In this document: in pieces, positions 44,501 through 53,229 of the stretch | Layout: every line of letters starts with the position of its first letter | Position numbering within the stretch: the first letter of the stretch is position 1 | NCBI RefSeq assembly: GCF_008726925.1 | Contig: NZ_VYWO01000006.1 | Span: 1 to 64,000, forward strand | Source of the DNA: Aerococcus sanguinicola | Lineage (GTDB): Bacteria; Bacillota; Bacilli; Lactobacillales; Aerococcaceae | Length of the DNA stretch: 64,000 nucleotides | Direction: 5' to 3' | Translations under genes and position numbers: made by a program | Notes under the pieces: generated by a model | Seen by the model: only the letters and a program-made list of their open reading frames with translations | Told to the model about the DNA's origin: nothing | Databases searched by the model: none

Positions 44501-47309
44501 AACTTACTTTTTCTCCGTTAACGAATAGTTCAACAGACTGTGGATTTTTAGTGGTATTGATATTAAACTGTGTGCGCTTATGAGAGATTTGTCCATCGAA
44601 ACTTCCCTGACTTGGATTAACCGTTAACACAACATGTCCGTCTGATGTCGCATTTGATTGAATAAGTGTTGTTGCGCGCCCCCCATTCGTATAATCCATT
44701 GATACGCCATCATCTTCCACTAAAGTAAATTGAGACTCACCTTCTGGATAGAAGCTGATCTTACGTAAGGTCCGATCAATGTCTTTCGGATTGTTATTGG
44801 GATCATTGACAGGAATAATCGCCCCACTTCTTACAAAAACTGGTGTTTTCCAGATAGGAGCATCAAAATTATTCAACATTTGTCCCCCATCATAGACATC
44901 TCCAGTGAAATAATCAATCCAACGACTGCCTTTAGGGAGGTAAATTTCATTACGGATATCATTACCCTCTTGGTCAGCCGATGTATTCTCATAAATTGGA
45001 GCAACTAGGAAACTATCACCGTACATATACTGATAATTCATACGATCTGTATAGTTTATCTCTTCATTTGGGAAATCAATAAACATCGCCCGTACAACAG
45101 GTTTCCCATCTTCCGCATGATGATGAATACTATAAGTATAAGGTAAAAGAATCGACTTCAATTTATTGTAAGAGCGATTAATATCAGTTGTTGTTGCATC
45201 AAAAGCAAATGGATTCTTAGGGTTAGATCCCCAGCCGTCCATATTTAGCAGCATGGTGGTGAAGGTCTTCCATTGGTAATCCCGTGTATTGATGACAGGA
45301 TTATTACCACCAAATATGCCATCCACATCAGAGGTCACGTTCGGCTGGCCAGATAAACCCGTACCAATATAGGTTGGGATATGGAATCGAATATACTCCC
45401 ATTGTCCGCCAGTTTGATCACCGGTCCAGATACTGGCATAGTGCTGGGTGCCGCCCCAACCATCTAAGGAAATGATAAAGGGCCGCATGCCACCACTTTC
45501 TTCAACCATAATCTTAGCAGAATTTTGTACACCGTTCAGGCCAAAGGAATAACCAGGCCCTACCCAGGCAACGTCTGTTTTTAAGACCCGTACTAAGCCA
45601 TCACGCACTTCTTTAGCTAAGTCTCTTTGCAGCAAGGCTGGTTGGGATTCATCAGGTGTTAATTCAGATTGTGTCCATAGTCCTGTCTTAACATTAAAGT
45701 TCTTATCGGCCCATTCTGAAAATTCTCGTAAATTTTTGATATTACCGTCTAAAGTATCTTCTTGACCGTAACCTGCCCCATAGCCATCGTTTACTAGCAT
45801 CCATCCTAGAGGCATATCATGTTTTTTATAGCGTAATAATTCTGCACGTGCTGTAAATGGATAATTCTTATCACCAGGTTCTCCATTTAAAGTTTCTTTA
45901 ATCCCCTCACGGTTCCCTAAAGCTGAAGGCTGTACCTCAACAAACCATTTTCCAATTTCATCGAAGTAAATAGCCCCGGGAGTGTCCTCAGTCGCTTCTA
46001 ACCAATAATCCCGGTTATAAGCATTTAAATGTCCTTCATAATAGGCAAATTCAGGAAGAACAATGGGTTTACCAGTGATTTCGTAATAGCCCTTGATAAT
46101 ATCTTGAGCTTGATCAGCGATAATATAATAAGCGTCGAATCTTGCTTCGTCATGTTTAGTAGCAACTTCATCTGCTTGACTATATTCAAAGTCATATTGT
46201 CCCTTAACAAAGGTATTTCTTAAAACACCATAACCATCTGTTGAAAAATAGAAAGGATTAGGTGACGCTACCCCGCCATCTGTCCATACATTTTCATTTT
46301 CTATATTGATTTTATTTCCTTTGTGTGCGAAACGCCCATTCTGGGTCCCTCCACCGTAATAATGACTCTTTTCATTTGATTTTAAATACTGGGTTGTATC
46401 AGTATCTGTCATCACTAAAGGTTTAGCCTCTTCTAACACAACATGACCAGTCTGGGCATTTTTGATTTTCATTAAGGAAGTATTTTTATCTAGGTCGACA
46501 ACAATCTGATTGGTTGCAATACGTAAAATATTTCCAACTTCGGACACAATTGGAGCTACAGATTGCTTGATAAAATCACTTGTGACAATTTGAGCAGGTT
46601 TATCCGCCCGAGAAGGTTCGGGATCTGAGAAATTACCATTAGGGTCAACATAATACCTGAAGATATTATCCCGGTTAAAAACTAATTGCCCCTTTTCACC
46701 AGTTTCATATTCTAATTCAATGACATTGTCATTTTGCCGATAGTTATTAATGGGGCCAAGCCCAGCCTCTTCTGAAGCTAGATCAATATCTGTCGCACGA
46801 ACTTTGAAGCGACTGTCATCACTTGGCTGGCCTTCTTGATTTTCTTCTGCATGTTCGGATAGGGAATCTGCTAGGTCTTCATCAAGAATAGCTTCTTTAT
46901 CTTTTAACGAATCTTGTCCTTCATCTTTTGTCTCTAGACTATCAGCTTCAGAATTAGGGGTAAGTTGGTCAGCTTCACTTGTTGTCTCCTCTTCTGGCCG
47001 GTCCTCAGCGCGAACTGCTTCTGTCTGTTTTTGAGCTAAAGACTTATCTGATCTAGTCGATAAGTTTTCTTCTGATGCAGTCTCGCTTTCTCCCATTGTA
47101 TCAGAATCAACAGGAAGGCGATTCTCTTGTTTATCAACAGAAGGGCTAGCAACTAATTCTTCAGCAAGCACAACTTCTGAACTTTGATATATACAAGCTA
47201 GTCCGATTAAACATGACATTAAGCCTAACTTCGTCTTACGAAGGCTAAAATAGCTATGCTTGTCAGTCATTTTCTTCTTTTGTTCAAAACGATTGTTTTT
47301 ACCCAACAT
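41592..47309 (-). CDS. Cell-wall GH31 glycosidase with FN3, two CBM32-like, dockerin and cohesin-like modules (LPQTS anchor)
   Basis: Surface glycosidase of 1905 residues. A YSIRK-like signal (YFSLRKTKLGLMS) precedes an acidic linker. The GH31 domain (about 300-880) has TGLWTQSE, the probable nucleophile in LKTDVAWVG near 577, IWTGDQTGG, and the acid/base in TSDVDGIFGG near 662. Next come an FN3-like module (about 1020-1110), a CBM32/F5-8C module (1110-1245), a dockerin (GDITNDGLINENDL, ADSNKNDAIDAYD; about 1250-1310), a cohesin-like region and a second CBM32. A helical stalk, Glu/Gly/Pro repeats and LPQTS near 1869 end the protein. The layout recalls Enterococcus GH31 alpha-N-acetylgalactosaminidase; that specificity is inferred. 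AGGAGGAG precedes the ATG. Confidence 0.88.
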   Translation of the reverse strand: MLGKNNRFEQKKKMTDKHSYFSLRKTKLGLMSCLIGLACIYQSSEVVLAEELVASPSVDKQENRLPVDSDTMGESETASEENLSTRSDKSLAQKQTEAVRAEDRPEEETTSEADQLTPNSEADSLETKDEGQDSLKDKEAILDEDLADSLSEHAEENQEGQPSDDSRFKVRATDIDLASEEAGLGPINNYRQNDNVIELEYETGEKGQLVFNRDNIFRYYVDPNGNFSDPEPSRADKPAQIVTSDFIKQSVAPIVSEVGNILRIATNQIVVDLDKNTSLMKIKNAQTGHVVLEEAKPLVMTDTDTTQYLKSNEKSHYYGGGTQNGRFAHKGNKINIENENVWTDGGVASPNPFYFSTDGYGVLRNTFVKGQYDFEYSQADEVATKHDEARFDAYYIIADQAQDIIKGYYEITGKPIVLPEFAYYEGHLNAYNRDYWLEATEDTPGAIYFDEIGKWFVEVQPSALGNREGIKETLNGEPGDKNYPFTARAELLRYKKHDMPLGWMLVNDGYGAGYGQEDTLDGNIKNLREFSEWADKNFNVKTGLWTQSELTPDESQPALLQRDLAKEVRDGLVRVLKTDVAWVGPGYSFGLNGVQNSAKIMVEESGGMRPFIISLDGWGGTQHYASIWTGDQTGGQWEYIRFHIPTYIGTGLSGQPNVTSDVDGIFGGNNPVINTRDYQWKTFTTMLLNMDGWGSNPKNPFAFDATTTDINRSYNKLKSILLPYTYSIHHHAEDGKPVVRAMFIDFPNEEINYTDRMNYQYMYGDSFLVAPIYENTSADQEGNDIRNEIYLPKGSRWIDYFTGDVYDGGQMLNNFDAPIWKTPVFVRSGAIIPVNDPNNNPKDIDRTLRKISFYPEGESQFTLVEDDGVSMDYTNGGRATTLIQSNATSDGHVVLTVNPSQGSFDGQISHKRTQFNINTTKNPQSVELFVNGEKVSLTEVNSLDELNNGKNVYYYDRTPNLNQFSTEEGKYYGKELIKNPVLRVITDSYDVTQTEVRVELDGFEYEQDKFTPIVGESGDAPSVQVAADNLGAYSVPLNWTAIDQADRYEVLADGIVYTNILDNHFVHNGLDPETEHSYKVRAVIGDQVTPWSTEIVQRTAEDPYRNAVKDIVVSSNTPAQPGQDLSNLVDGDLASTYHSDWGKKAVPEALTFDLGRAYKLDKMEYYPRTDAGNGTVLQGDIQYSIDGVNWKPANKAFQWSADNEIKTIDLSTMEARYVRVNVNQAIGDFVSGNEILFYHEDGDQGYVVGDITNDGLINENDLTSFRNYAGLKRGDSDFEGYVERADSNKNDAIDAYDIYLVTHQMNQSKLYPIRQAYGSLEWVTSQDEAKAGDEVKVVLRGNGLKNVQAINATYTIDGERYEVVNDQVDTNNALADMNNFSRVRSHSDNTRTVNAILVNDGNSQPLDAEQIDIISFTLRVKKDGPVNLSLEDPMLIGSNLRANDGTITDTEDSVIRDIKVDADKPDQPGSEISNLVDGDFNSQYHSKWHTQAVPETIIFDFKKAYQLDRLEYYPRTDAGNGTILEGTVEYSTDGENWTEIPRTIKWSHDNQVKQFDLSDVTAQYIRMTVQKAVGDFVSGREMTFYHTGEAEPTESPLTKLEEGVALLENYENILTEMIDAAQNDPSVDTVPLASQLSQYNQALKALKQLIQAIPENIQGKAELLERVNVLSELSLAQEEENQGSEPGQGDQGPSEGEEEGNQDPEPGQGDQGPSEGEEEGNQDPEPGQGDQEPSEGEEEGNQDPEPEQGDQGPSKGQEESQDPKPEQNESDQGLNGGQVDKPEAENNTTISSDDPALVAPGLEKNGQTANEQAIPSQEEEEQIVSGNELDSPVKHIKLDRRSVSDKSFVYKDKDLLQKLGREERVRSLPQTSATASFLSVGLGLVFTAIGGSLLSKTKVNKKRED
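42001..42280 (-). repeat. 60-bp tandem repeats in the wall-spanning region
   Basis: Three near-identical 60-base units (from 42061, 42121 and 42181) are flanked by a partial fourth and a degenerate unit. Each encodes 20 residues of the type NQDPEPGQGDQGPSEGEEEG. Exact periodicity suggests slippage and length variation between strains. Confidence 0.92.
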
Positions 47310-47323
47310 ATTTTACTCCTCCT

Positions 47324-47352
47324 AATATAAAACGCTTTCAAAAGTGCCGCAA
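47324..47352 (-). promoter_or_regulatory. Candidate promoter of the GH31 gene
   Basis: Minus strand TTGCGG (47352-47347) and TATATT (47329-47324), 17-base spacer. The -35 is adjacent to the U-run of the upstream terminator. Confidence 0.5.
47327..47340 (-). promoter_or_regulatory. Candidate cre in the GH31 promoter
   Basis: Minus strand TGAAAGCGTTTTAT shares ten bases (TGAAAGCGTT) with the lacD cre and overlaps the -10. Confidence 0.58.
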
Positions 47353-47383
47353 AAAATCCCCAAGAGCCTTTTAAGCTCTTGGG
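47351..47383 (-). terminator. Terminator of the nagA-agaS-bgaC-PTS operon
   Basis: CCCAAGAGC (47359-47367) pairs with GCTCTTGGG (47375-47383). On the minus strand a run of six T follows. Confidence 0.83.
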
Positions 47384-47405
47384 TACTTTTATAATAATCG
47401 GGTTC

Positions 47406-47505
47406 GCAAGAGCAGTTTTGGCCTGCTTTCGCAAGTTGGGAACGTGCAAGCATAGCTTGCCCTTATCCCAACTTGCTCCAAGCATCCAAAACTAAACGCT
47501 CTTGC
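47406..47505. other. Long nested hairpin (about 100 nt) downstream of the PTS EIIA gene
   Basis: Four nested perfect arms: GCAAGAGC/GCTCTTGC (8 bp), AGTTTTGG/CCAAAACT (8 bp), TGCTT/AAGCA (5 bp) and GCAAGTTGGGA/TCCCAACTTGC (11 bp), closed by GCAAGC/GCTTGC (6 bp). About 38 base pairs form in 100 bases. It may be a small RNA, a palindromic intergenic repeat or an mRNA-stabilising 3' end. It is followed on the minus strand by a normal terminator. Confidence 0.75.
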
Positions 47506-47514
47506 TCACACCCT

Positions 47515-47895
47515 TTAGAGTCCGAGTTGTTCGTTGACGTTGACTGTGTTGGTCTTGGCTTCTTCTAGGTAGTCCATGTCTGTTTCAAGGAGTTGTCCGT
47601 TAACGAAAGCAATTACCATGGGCAGGTTCATTCCCGCATAGAGTTGGAATTGCTTGCCTTCGAGGAGTTGGCGGGCGGCGACATTGTTGGGTGTGCCCCC
47701 GGCTAAGTCAGCGAAGACGACGAAGTCATCTAGTTGGTCAGTAAGTTCAACAAACTTCTTCTCAAAGTCTTCGGCCCCTTCTTCAGGCAATAAGCTAAGG
47801 GAATAGATATTTTCTTGTGGCCCCATAATCATTTCGGCACTTTCTTTAATGCCTTGACTGAAGCTCCCATGACTAATTAATACTAATGCTTTCAT
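47515..47895 (-). CDS. PTS mannose-family EIIA component
   Basis: Cytoplasmic phosphocarrier of 126 residues. The phospho-histidine is in LISHGSFSQG near residue 9, and FADLAGGTPNNVA is near 62. It belongs to the mannose-type EIIA branch (AgaF-like). It is the last gene of the nagA-to-EIIA operon and serves the EIIB, EIIC and EIID upstream. Confidence 0.9.
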   Translation of the reverse strand: MKALVLISHGSFSQGIKESAEMIMGPQENIYSLSLLPEEGAEDFEKKFVELTDQLDDFVVFADLAGGTPNNVAARQLLEGKQFQLYAGMNLPMVIAFVNGQLLETDMDYLEEAKTNTVNVNEQLGL

Positions 47896-47921
47896 TTTAA
47901 ATTCTCCTTTGCAGATTTAGA

Positions 47922-48767
47922 CTATCCGAGCACTCCGAGTGCAGAGAGCGCAATCGATAAGATTAATACGATAAAGATGGCTTTGGTTGAGGTGATATTC
48001 TTCTTGCCGAGTAGCCAGTAAACAAATCCCACAATTAAGGCTGGCACGAGCTTAGGTAAGATTTGGTCGAAGATCCCTTGGAAGTCAACGGTTACGCCCG
48101 CCACTTCTGGAGCAAAGGCGATTTCCACATTGACCATGGTTGCGACCAGACCACCCACCATGAAGACCCCCATGAGGGAAGCGGCTTCGGTTAGGGCACT
48201 TAACTGGCCTTGCATTTCGTTCACCAGGGAAGACCCTTCTCCGTAAGCATACTTCAATTGACGCCAACGGAAGATGATGATGGCGATCCCAGCCGCTACC
48301 CATAAGAGGACCCCGAATGGGTTACCTTGGGAAGCGAGGTTGGCTGCGATAGCCCCAAAGATAGTTGGGACCAAGGCCCCGAACAAGGAGTCCCCAATCG
48401 CTGCGAAGGGTCCCATCAGACCTGCCTTCAAACCAGCAACGGTATCGAGACTTTCTTCCCCTTCTTCTTCTTCAATGGCTAGGTCAATCCCTGTAATAAT
48501 GGTATTGAAGAAGTTGGAGGTATTGAAGAATTGGGCATGGGTCTTCATGGCTTCCTTCAAGGCATCCGTCTTATCCCCATAGAGCTTACGTAATTGTGGC
48601 AGGATGGTATAGAGATAACCTGAACCCTGCATCCGTTCATAGTTCCAACCTGCTTGGTAGGCGAATATGCTCCTTAGGTTGATCTGTTTGAAGTCTTGAT
48701 CGGTCAGTTTGTAACCAGTTTTCTTCTCAGAAGTTTCTACTTGAACTTGTTCCTTAGAGTTCGTCAT
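47922..48767 (-). CDS. PTS mannose-family EIID component
   Basis: Membrane subunit of 281 residues of the mannose-type transporter. It shows LRSIFAYQAGWNYERMQGSGYLYTILPQLR at the N-terminus, a charged helix with AEEEEGEES-like composition near 110, and C-terminal hydrophobic segments. Its ATG overlaps the end of the EIIC gene by 14 bases, so the two are coupled. In the pneumococcal bgaC locus the equivalent transporter carries the disaccharide Gal-beta-1,3-GalNAc or its parts. Confidence 0.9.
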   Translation of the reverse strand: MTNSKEQVQVETSEKKTGYKLTDQDFKQINLRSIFAYQAGWNYERMQGSGYLYTILPQLRKLYGDKTDALKEAMKTHAQFFNTSNFFNTIITGIDLAIEEEEGEESLDTVAGLKAGLMGPFAAIGDSLFGALVPTIFGAIAANLASQGNPFGVLLWVAAGIAIIIFRWRQLKYAYGEGSSLVNEMQGQLSALTEAASLMGVFMVGGLVATMVNVEIAFAPEVAGVTVDFQGIFDQILPKLVPALIVGFVYWLLGKKNITSTKAIFIVLILSIALSALGVLG

Positions 48768-49695
48768 CGAGAATCTCTCCTTCCTCTACACGGTCACTTG
48801 CATCTACATCCCCTTGGTCTGCACTGACTGCTTGCCCAGCAGGTGCCTTAGCGACTTTGTCTTCTAGAGCTTGCCGTTCAACAGTATTCTTATAATGGAT
48901 AAAGGCTAAGGCGAAGCCAATGAGGGAAACCCCTAACATTGGAAGTGGGACGAAGGTTCCGCTTAATTCTTCCGCCAATTGGCCTAATTCACCGCTAATG
49001 GCTGTGATATTCGAGAAGACCGTTGATAGTAAGGCCGTAATCACAAAGCCCAGAGCGAGGTAAGCAATATTCTTCTTAACAGGTAGGTAACGTAAGAGAA
49101 TAGCGAAACCAACTGCAGGTAAGACGCGTCCAGCCAGGGTTAAGCCATCAGCTAGCCAAGCCAAGTTGGTATTCAGATAGTCCACAGCGGTTTGTACCAC
49201 ACCGCCCCCAAAAGCTAGGGCGAGGAAGATTGGAATCATCCGGGATAAGGCCCAAGGTAGGATCCCCATGAGATAGTTCCGTTCAATTGCCTTGTAGTCG
49301 TGTTTCTCAATTGCTGAGTCGATCCGGTGTGCGAAGTAAGTATTGGCGAAGCGGGCCAAGACGTCCGTTTGGATCATCAAGGCTGCCACCGGTACCGCCA
49401 AGGCTGCCACGGCTTGTTCAGGTTCCATACCAATCGAAACTGAGAAGGCCGTTGCCAGCACCGTCCCTGAGTTGGCGTCAATCCGTGAGGCACCCCCGAA
49501 GGTCCCTACACCGAGAATGGTTAACTGCATGGCCCCACCAATAATTAAGCCAGTCTTCACATCCCCCATCACGAGGCCTGTGAATAAGCCCGCAAATACG
49601 GCTGAACCGGCTGAGGTCACCAGATGGAGCTCGTCCCAAATTTGATAGCCAGAATACAACGTGAGTAATAGAATTTGCCACCATTGAATAGCCAT
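48754..49695 (-). CDS. PTS mannose-family EIIC component
   Basis: Membrane subunit of 313 residues forming the translocation channel with EIID. It opens MAIQWWQILLLTLYSGYQIWDEL and has the family GLVMGDVKTGLIIGGAMQL near residue 40. The hydrophilic C-terminal tail of about 45 residues (KAPAGQAVSADQGDVDASD) is longer than in typical members. It overlaps the EIID gene start. Confidence 0.9.
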   Translation of the reverse strand: MAIQWWQILLLTLYSGYQIWDELHLVTSAGSAVFAGLFTGLVMGDVKTGLIIGGAMQLTILGVGTFGGASRIDANSGTVLATAFSVSIGMEPEQAVAALAVPVAALMIQTDVLARFANTYFAHRIDSAIEKHDYKAIERNYLMGILPWALSRMIPIFLALAFGGGVVQTAVDYLNTNLAWLADGLTLAGRVLPAVGFAILLRYLPVKKNIAYLALGFVITALLSTVFSNITAISGELGQLAEELSGTFVPLPMLGVSLIGFALAFIHYKNTVERQALEDKVAKAPAGQAVSADQGDVDASDRVEEGEILDDEL

Positions 49696-49725
49696 TATAG
49701 TCCCTCCTTAAAAATTTTTAATTGA

Positions 49726-50214
49726 TTATGACTTAAACTTCGATTCGAGTAAGGGCATGAATTCCTTAGCAGGATCACTCGGCGCCATTTGGGCAATGAG
49801 TTTCACCCCATGATCCACTAACTGATGGAAGTCATCCACATCTTTTTGCACCACATTAATTGAGTTATTAATGGCAGTGGTTTCTTCCGTTTGGGACATA
49901 TTGCCCACGTTGATCTCTTCGATCGGAACACCTGCTTCAACCAGTTCCAAGAAGATATCTGGTGTCTTAGCAACAATCAGAACGCGTTGTGACTTATAGC
50001 GGTCTTCATTAATTTGTTTGGCTGCTCGGGCCACAGGTAAGACACTGAGGCGGACACCGTTAGGGGTAGCTAAGCGCAAGCCTGCTTTATCAATCTTGCT
50101 CTCCGAGACCTTGTCATCGACAACGATAATCCGCTCAATCGATAACTTAGGGGTCCACAAGTTAGCCACTTGCCCGTGTACCAGGCGGCCATCAATACGA
50201 CATGCAATAATCAT
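49726..50214 (-). CDS. PTS mannose-family EIIB component
   Basis: Cytoplasmic EIIB of 162 residues. The phospho-histidine is in CRIDGRLVHGQVANLW near residue 14. It transfers phosphate to the incoming sugar. It starts six bases after bgaC, so enzyme and transporter are expressed together. Confidence 0.93.
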   Translation of the reverse strand: MIIACRIDGRLVHGQVANLWTPKLSIERIIVVDDKVSESKIDKAGLRLATPNGVRLSVLPVARAAKQINEDRYKSQRVLIVAKTPDIFLELVEAGVPIEEINVGNMSQTEETTAINNSINVVQKDVDDFHQLVDHGVKLIAQMAPSDPAKEFMPLLESKFKS

Positions 50215-50220
50215 GGCTGA

Positions 50221-52002
50221 TCACTCCTTAATAAATGTATGTTCTTTGCTTAAATGAATTTGGTCTGCGGCACGTCCTTCTGTTTCAAAGACGATGATGT
50301 CATTGTGCCCCGACTGAAGGAAGGCCCCTGGGCAATAGAGGCTGCGGATAGGCCCGCGCTCCCAGTAGCGGCCGAGATTATGACCGTTGACGAGGACAAT
50401 CCCCTTGCCAAAACCTGTTAGGTCAATAAATGTATCTTCCACTTGGTCGAGCTCAAGTTCGAAGCGGTAGAAAGCAGCTTGTCCTTCTGACCATTCCTTG
50501 CTGAAATCAATCTGTCCGGCACGGTCAAAATCGATCAGGTAATGGTCCCAATTGAGCATAAAGTGCAAGTCAGCCATAGCCCCTTGGCGAAGGCCCTTCT
50601 CTTGGGTATCGGCTTGGAGCTTGTGGCCATAGTTAACCCGGCCCATATTCTCAAAGAGGATATCCAATTGGTTCTGCTCTTCTGTGAGCTGAACGTTAAT
50701 GTCTTCCCCAATCTCTTCTTGGTATTGGGTAGCCACCAAGTCTTGGTTGACATAGACATGGGCCCGGTCTCGGCCATCGATGAGGCGGAGGCGTTCGCTC
50801 TCAGCATCCTTCTCAAACTGGGTCCGATAGACCATGTAGCCATAGTGGTGGCCAAGCTGGTCCATGGACTGAGGGTAGAGACTGGTCACTTTGTCCGAAA
50901 TACTCTCGAGGACTTCAAAGAGATTCACCCGGTCAACTAAGGAAAGGCTTTGTTCATCGAGGGTGGCTTTGACCCGGGGCTCCGCTTGAGGAAGCTCTGG
51001 GAACATCTCATGAATCAGTTCCTGTATGGCATAGTATTTGTCAGTCGGATTACCCTGCTCATCCAGGGGCGCCCCGTAATCATAGGAACTGATTTGTGGG
51101 AGGTCGCGTGTACCCCGGGCGGAACAGCCGTTGCTGAAGCCAAAGTTGGTCCCTCCGTGGAACATGTAGAGGTTGATAGAGCCTATTTCTAGGGCTTCTC
51201 TAACGGCATCGACTAATTCATCGGTTTCCCGGGTCACAATATCGCTTCCCCAGCGGTTAAACCAACCGTCCCAGAACTCCATACACATGAGAGGTCCCAC
51301 CTGACCCACTTCTTCTTGGTAGGCACGTAGGGCGGTGAAATTCTTCTTGGCCCGGGAGCCAAAGTTCCCCGTCATCAGGATGGTTTCTTCGTCCAAGTCA
51401 GTCAGAGTTCCTGCTCTTAGGGTGGCCCGCCAAGCCCCATCTGAGGTGAAGAGGGGCACATCGATCCCGCCTGCTCGAAGCATCCGGTAGAGGGCTTCGA
51501 GATAGGCCTTGTCTTCGCCGTAAGAGCCGTATTCATTCTCAATCTGTACCATGAGAATCGGGCCCCCTTCAGTGAATTGATAAGGCTTGAGCTTGGGGAG
51601 TAGGACATCATAGTAGTTTTGAACGGCTTCTAAGTAGGCGGGGTCAGAAGACCGCATCCGCTGGCACTTCTTAGGTAACCAGGCAGGCAGGCCACCGAAT
51701 TCCCACTCCGCACAGATATAAGGTGAGGGGCGGATGATGACATAGAGGCCTAGTGCTTCAGCTGTCTCAATGAAAGCACAGACATCCTTATCCCCTTGGA
51801 AATCAAATTCGCCTTCCTTGGGCTCATGCCAGTTCCATGGCACATAAGTTTCAACCGTGTTAAAGCCTAGTGCCTTCAAATTATAGAGGGAGTGCTCCCA
51901 GTCCGCTCGCGGCAGACGGAAGTAGTGGATAGCCCCTGACAAGATCTTAAAGGGCTGGCCATCGAGGACAAAATCTTCGCCTTGAATGTTGAATGAAGTC
52001 AT
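50221..52002 (-). CDS. bgaC: GH35 beta-galactosidase BgaC
   Basis: Cytoplasmic beta-galactosidase of 593 residues (no signal peptide). The TIM barrel carries the acid/base glutamate in QIENEYGSYG near residue 155 and the nucleophile in MCMEFWDGWF near 240, followed by C-terminal jellyroll domains (GFGKGIVLVNGHNLGRYWERG). Pneumococcal BgaC is specific for Gal-beta-1,3-GlcNAc/GalNAc. The gene order bgaC-EIIB-EIIC-EIID-EIIA matches the pneumococcal locus, so core-1 O-glycan or lacto-N-biose disaccharides are the likely substrates, perhaps phosphorylated. Confidence 0.92.
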   Translation of the reverse strand: MTSFNIQGEDFVLDGQPFKILSGAIHYFRLPRADWEHSLYNLKALGFNTVETYVPWNWHEPKEGEFDFQGDKDVCAFIETAEALGLYVIIRPSPYICAEWEFGGLPAWLPKKCQRMRSSDPAYLEAVQNYYDVLLPKLKPYQFTEGGPILMVQIENEYGSYGEDKAYLEALYRMLRAGGIDVPLFTSDGAWRATLRAGTLTDLDEETILMTGNFGSRAKKNFTALRAYQEEVGQVGPLMCMEFWDGWFNRWGSDIVTRETDELVDAVREALEIGSINLYMFHGGTNFGFSNGCSARGTRDLPQISSYDYGAPLDEQGNPTDKYYAIQELIHEMFPELPQAEPRVKATLDEQSLSLVDRVNLFEVLESISDKVTSLYPQSMDQLGHHYGYMVYRTQFEKDAESERLRLIDGRDRAHVYVNQDLVATQYQEEIGEDINVQLTEEQNQLDILFENMGRVNYGHKLQADTQEKGLRQGAMADLHFMLNWDHYLIDFDRAGQIDFSKEWSEGQAAFYRFELELDQVEDTFIDLTGFGKGIVLVNGHNLGRYWERGPIRSLYCPGAFLQSGHNDIIVFETEGRAADQIHLSKEHTFIKE

Positions 52003-52045
52003 CGGTCAAATCCTTTCCAGTCTTGGTCGTGTCTGTCAGTCCGTC

Positions 52046-53212
52046 TTATGCTTGGTAGTCGTGGAGGATAACGCCCTTAACCACGCGATTCACTGTGCCT
52101 GTAGGTGAAGGGGTATCTGGTTTATTGCCCACTTTCACCGAAGTATGTAGGGAGACGATTTGGGCAAAGATCACATCTGCCAAGGCGAGATAGGCATCCG
52201 GCAGGTCTTCCCCGCTTTGGTAAGTGAAGGCATCCCCTTCATAAGTAGGTTCAGCTGGTGCCCCAATGCCGACCACTTCTTCTGCAATCTGGTCTGCTGC
52301 TACTTCCTTCAAGAGGTCGATGTCATAGAGGCGGGTATAAGGGTGATTGGACAAGAAGAGGAAGACCAGAGTCTTTTCGTTAACAATAGATTTTGGACCG
52401 TGTCTGAAGCCGAGTGAGGATTCGAAGCTAGCTTCAACTTGACCGGCTGTTAATTCCAGAACTTTCAAGTGGGCTTCATGGGCTAGGCCAGCTAAGCTAC
52501 CTGAGCCTAAGTAAACCACGCGGTCGAAGTTGCCTTCCAAGTACTTGGCGATTTCATCTTCCCGGTCAATAGCTTCACGCCCGATCTCTGCAAGTTTGGC
52601 GACATAGGCTTCCTTAGCTTCTAAGCTTTCTTGGCCAAAAACAAGGAGGCTGGCGAGGGCCATGCAGGAGTAAGACCCTGTCATCGCGAAGCCCTTGTCG
52701 TTCGAGCGTTCAGGCATTAAGAGGGAGAAGTTCTTCGGATCCCCTTGGGCATTCTGTGCCAGCTTGCCTTCAGGGGCACAGGTGATGGTCAATTGGTAGA
52801 GGTCATCGATGAGCTCTTGGGCCAATTGAACCGTCTTCACACTCTCTGGGCTGTTGCCGCTGCGCGCATAGGAAACAAGAAGTGTTGGCAATTCCTTCTC
52901 GAGGTATTGGTAAGGATTGCTGACAATACTGGTGGTCGCAATAGCTTCTACCCGCCATTTCTTGGCATCCAATTGTTCACTCACATAAGGAAGAACAGTT
53001 TCGCCGACAAAGGCGGAAGTCCCGGCCCCGGTGAAGATGATGCGAATCTGATCATGCTTGCCTTCAATCTTAGCTAAGTAGTCAGCTAGAGCTTCCCGGT
53101 TCTCTTTGTAGATCTCTAGGGTTTCTTCCCAAAGTTCAGGTTGTTGTTTGATTTCAGGAGCTGTGTTAATCGCCCCTAAGCTTTCTAATTTTTCTTGACT
53201 TTCTAATAACAT
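52046..53212 (-). CDS. agaS: SIS-domain sugar isomerase/deaminase AgaS
   Basis: Protein of 388 residues with two SIS domains. Substrate-binding SIS motifs are FTGAGTSAFVGE near residue 60, SYARSGNSPES near 120 and YLGSGSLAGLAHEA near 235. AgaS converts galactosamine-6-phosphate to tagatose-6-phosphate with release of ammonia. It lies between nagA and bgaC. Its product feeds directly to LacC and LacD encoded at 37-40 kb in this window. Confidence 0.9.
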   Translation of the reverse strand: MLLESQEKLESLGAINTAPEIKQQPELWEETLEIYKENREALADYLAKIEGKHDQIRIIFTGAGTSAFVGETVLPYVSEQLDAKKWRVEAIATTSIVSNPYQYLEKELPTLLVSYARSGNSPESVKTVQLAQELIDDLYQLTITCAPEGKLAQNAQGDPKNFSLLMPERSNDKGFAMTGSYSCMALASLLVFGQESLEAKEAYVAKLAEIGREAIDREDEIAKYLEGNFDRVVYLGSGSLAGLAHEAHLKVLELTAGQVEASFESSLGFRHGPKSIVNEKTLVFLFLSNHPYTRLYDIDLLKEVAADQIAEEVVGIGAPAEPTYEGDAFTYQSGEDLPDAYLALADVIFAQIVSLHTSVKVGNKPDTPSPTGTVNRVVKGVILHDYQA

Positions 53213-53229
53213 TCCATAGCCTCCTCAAA

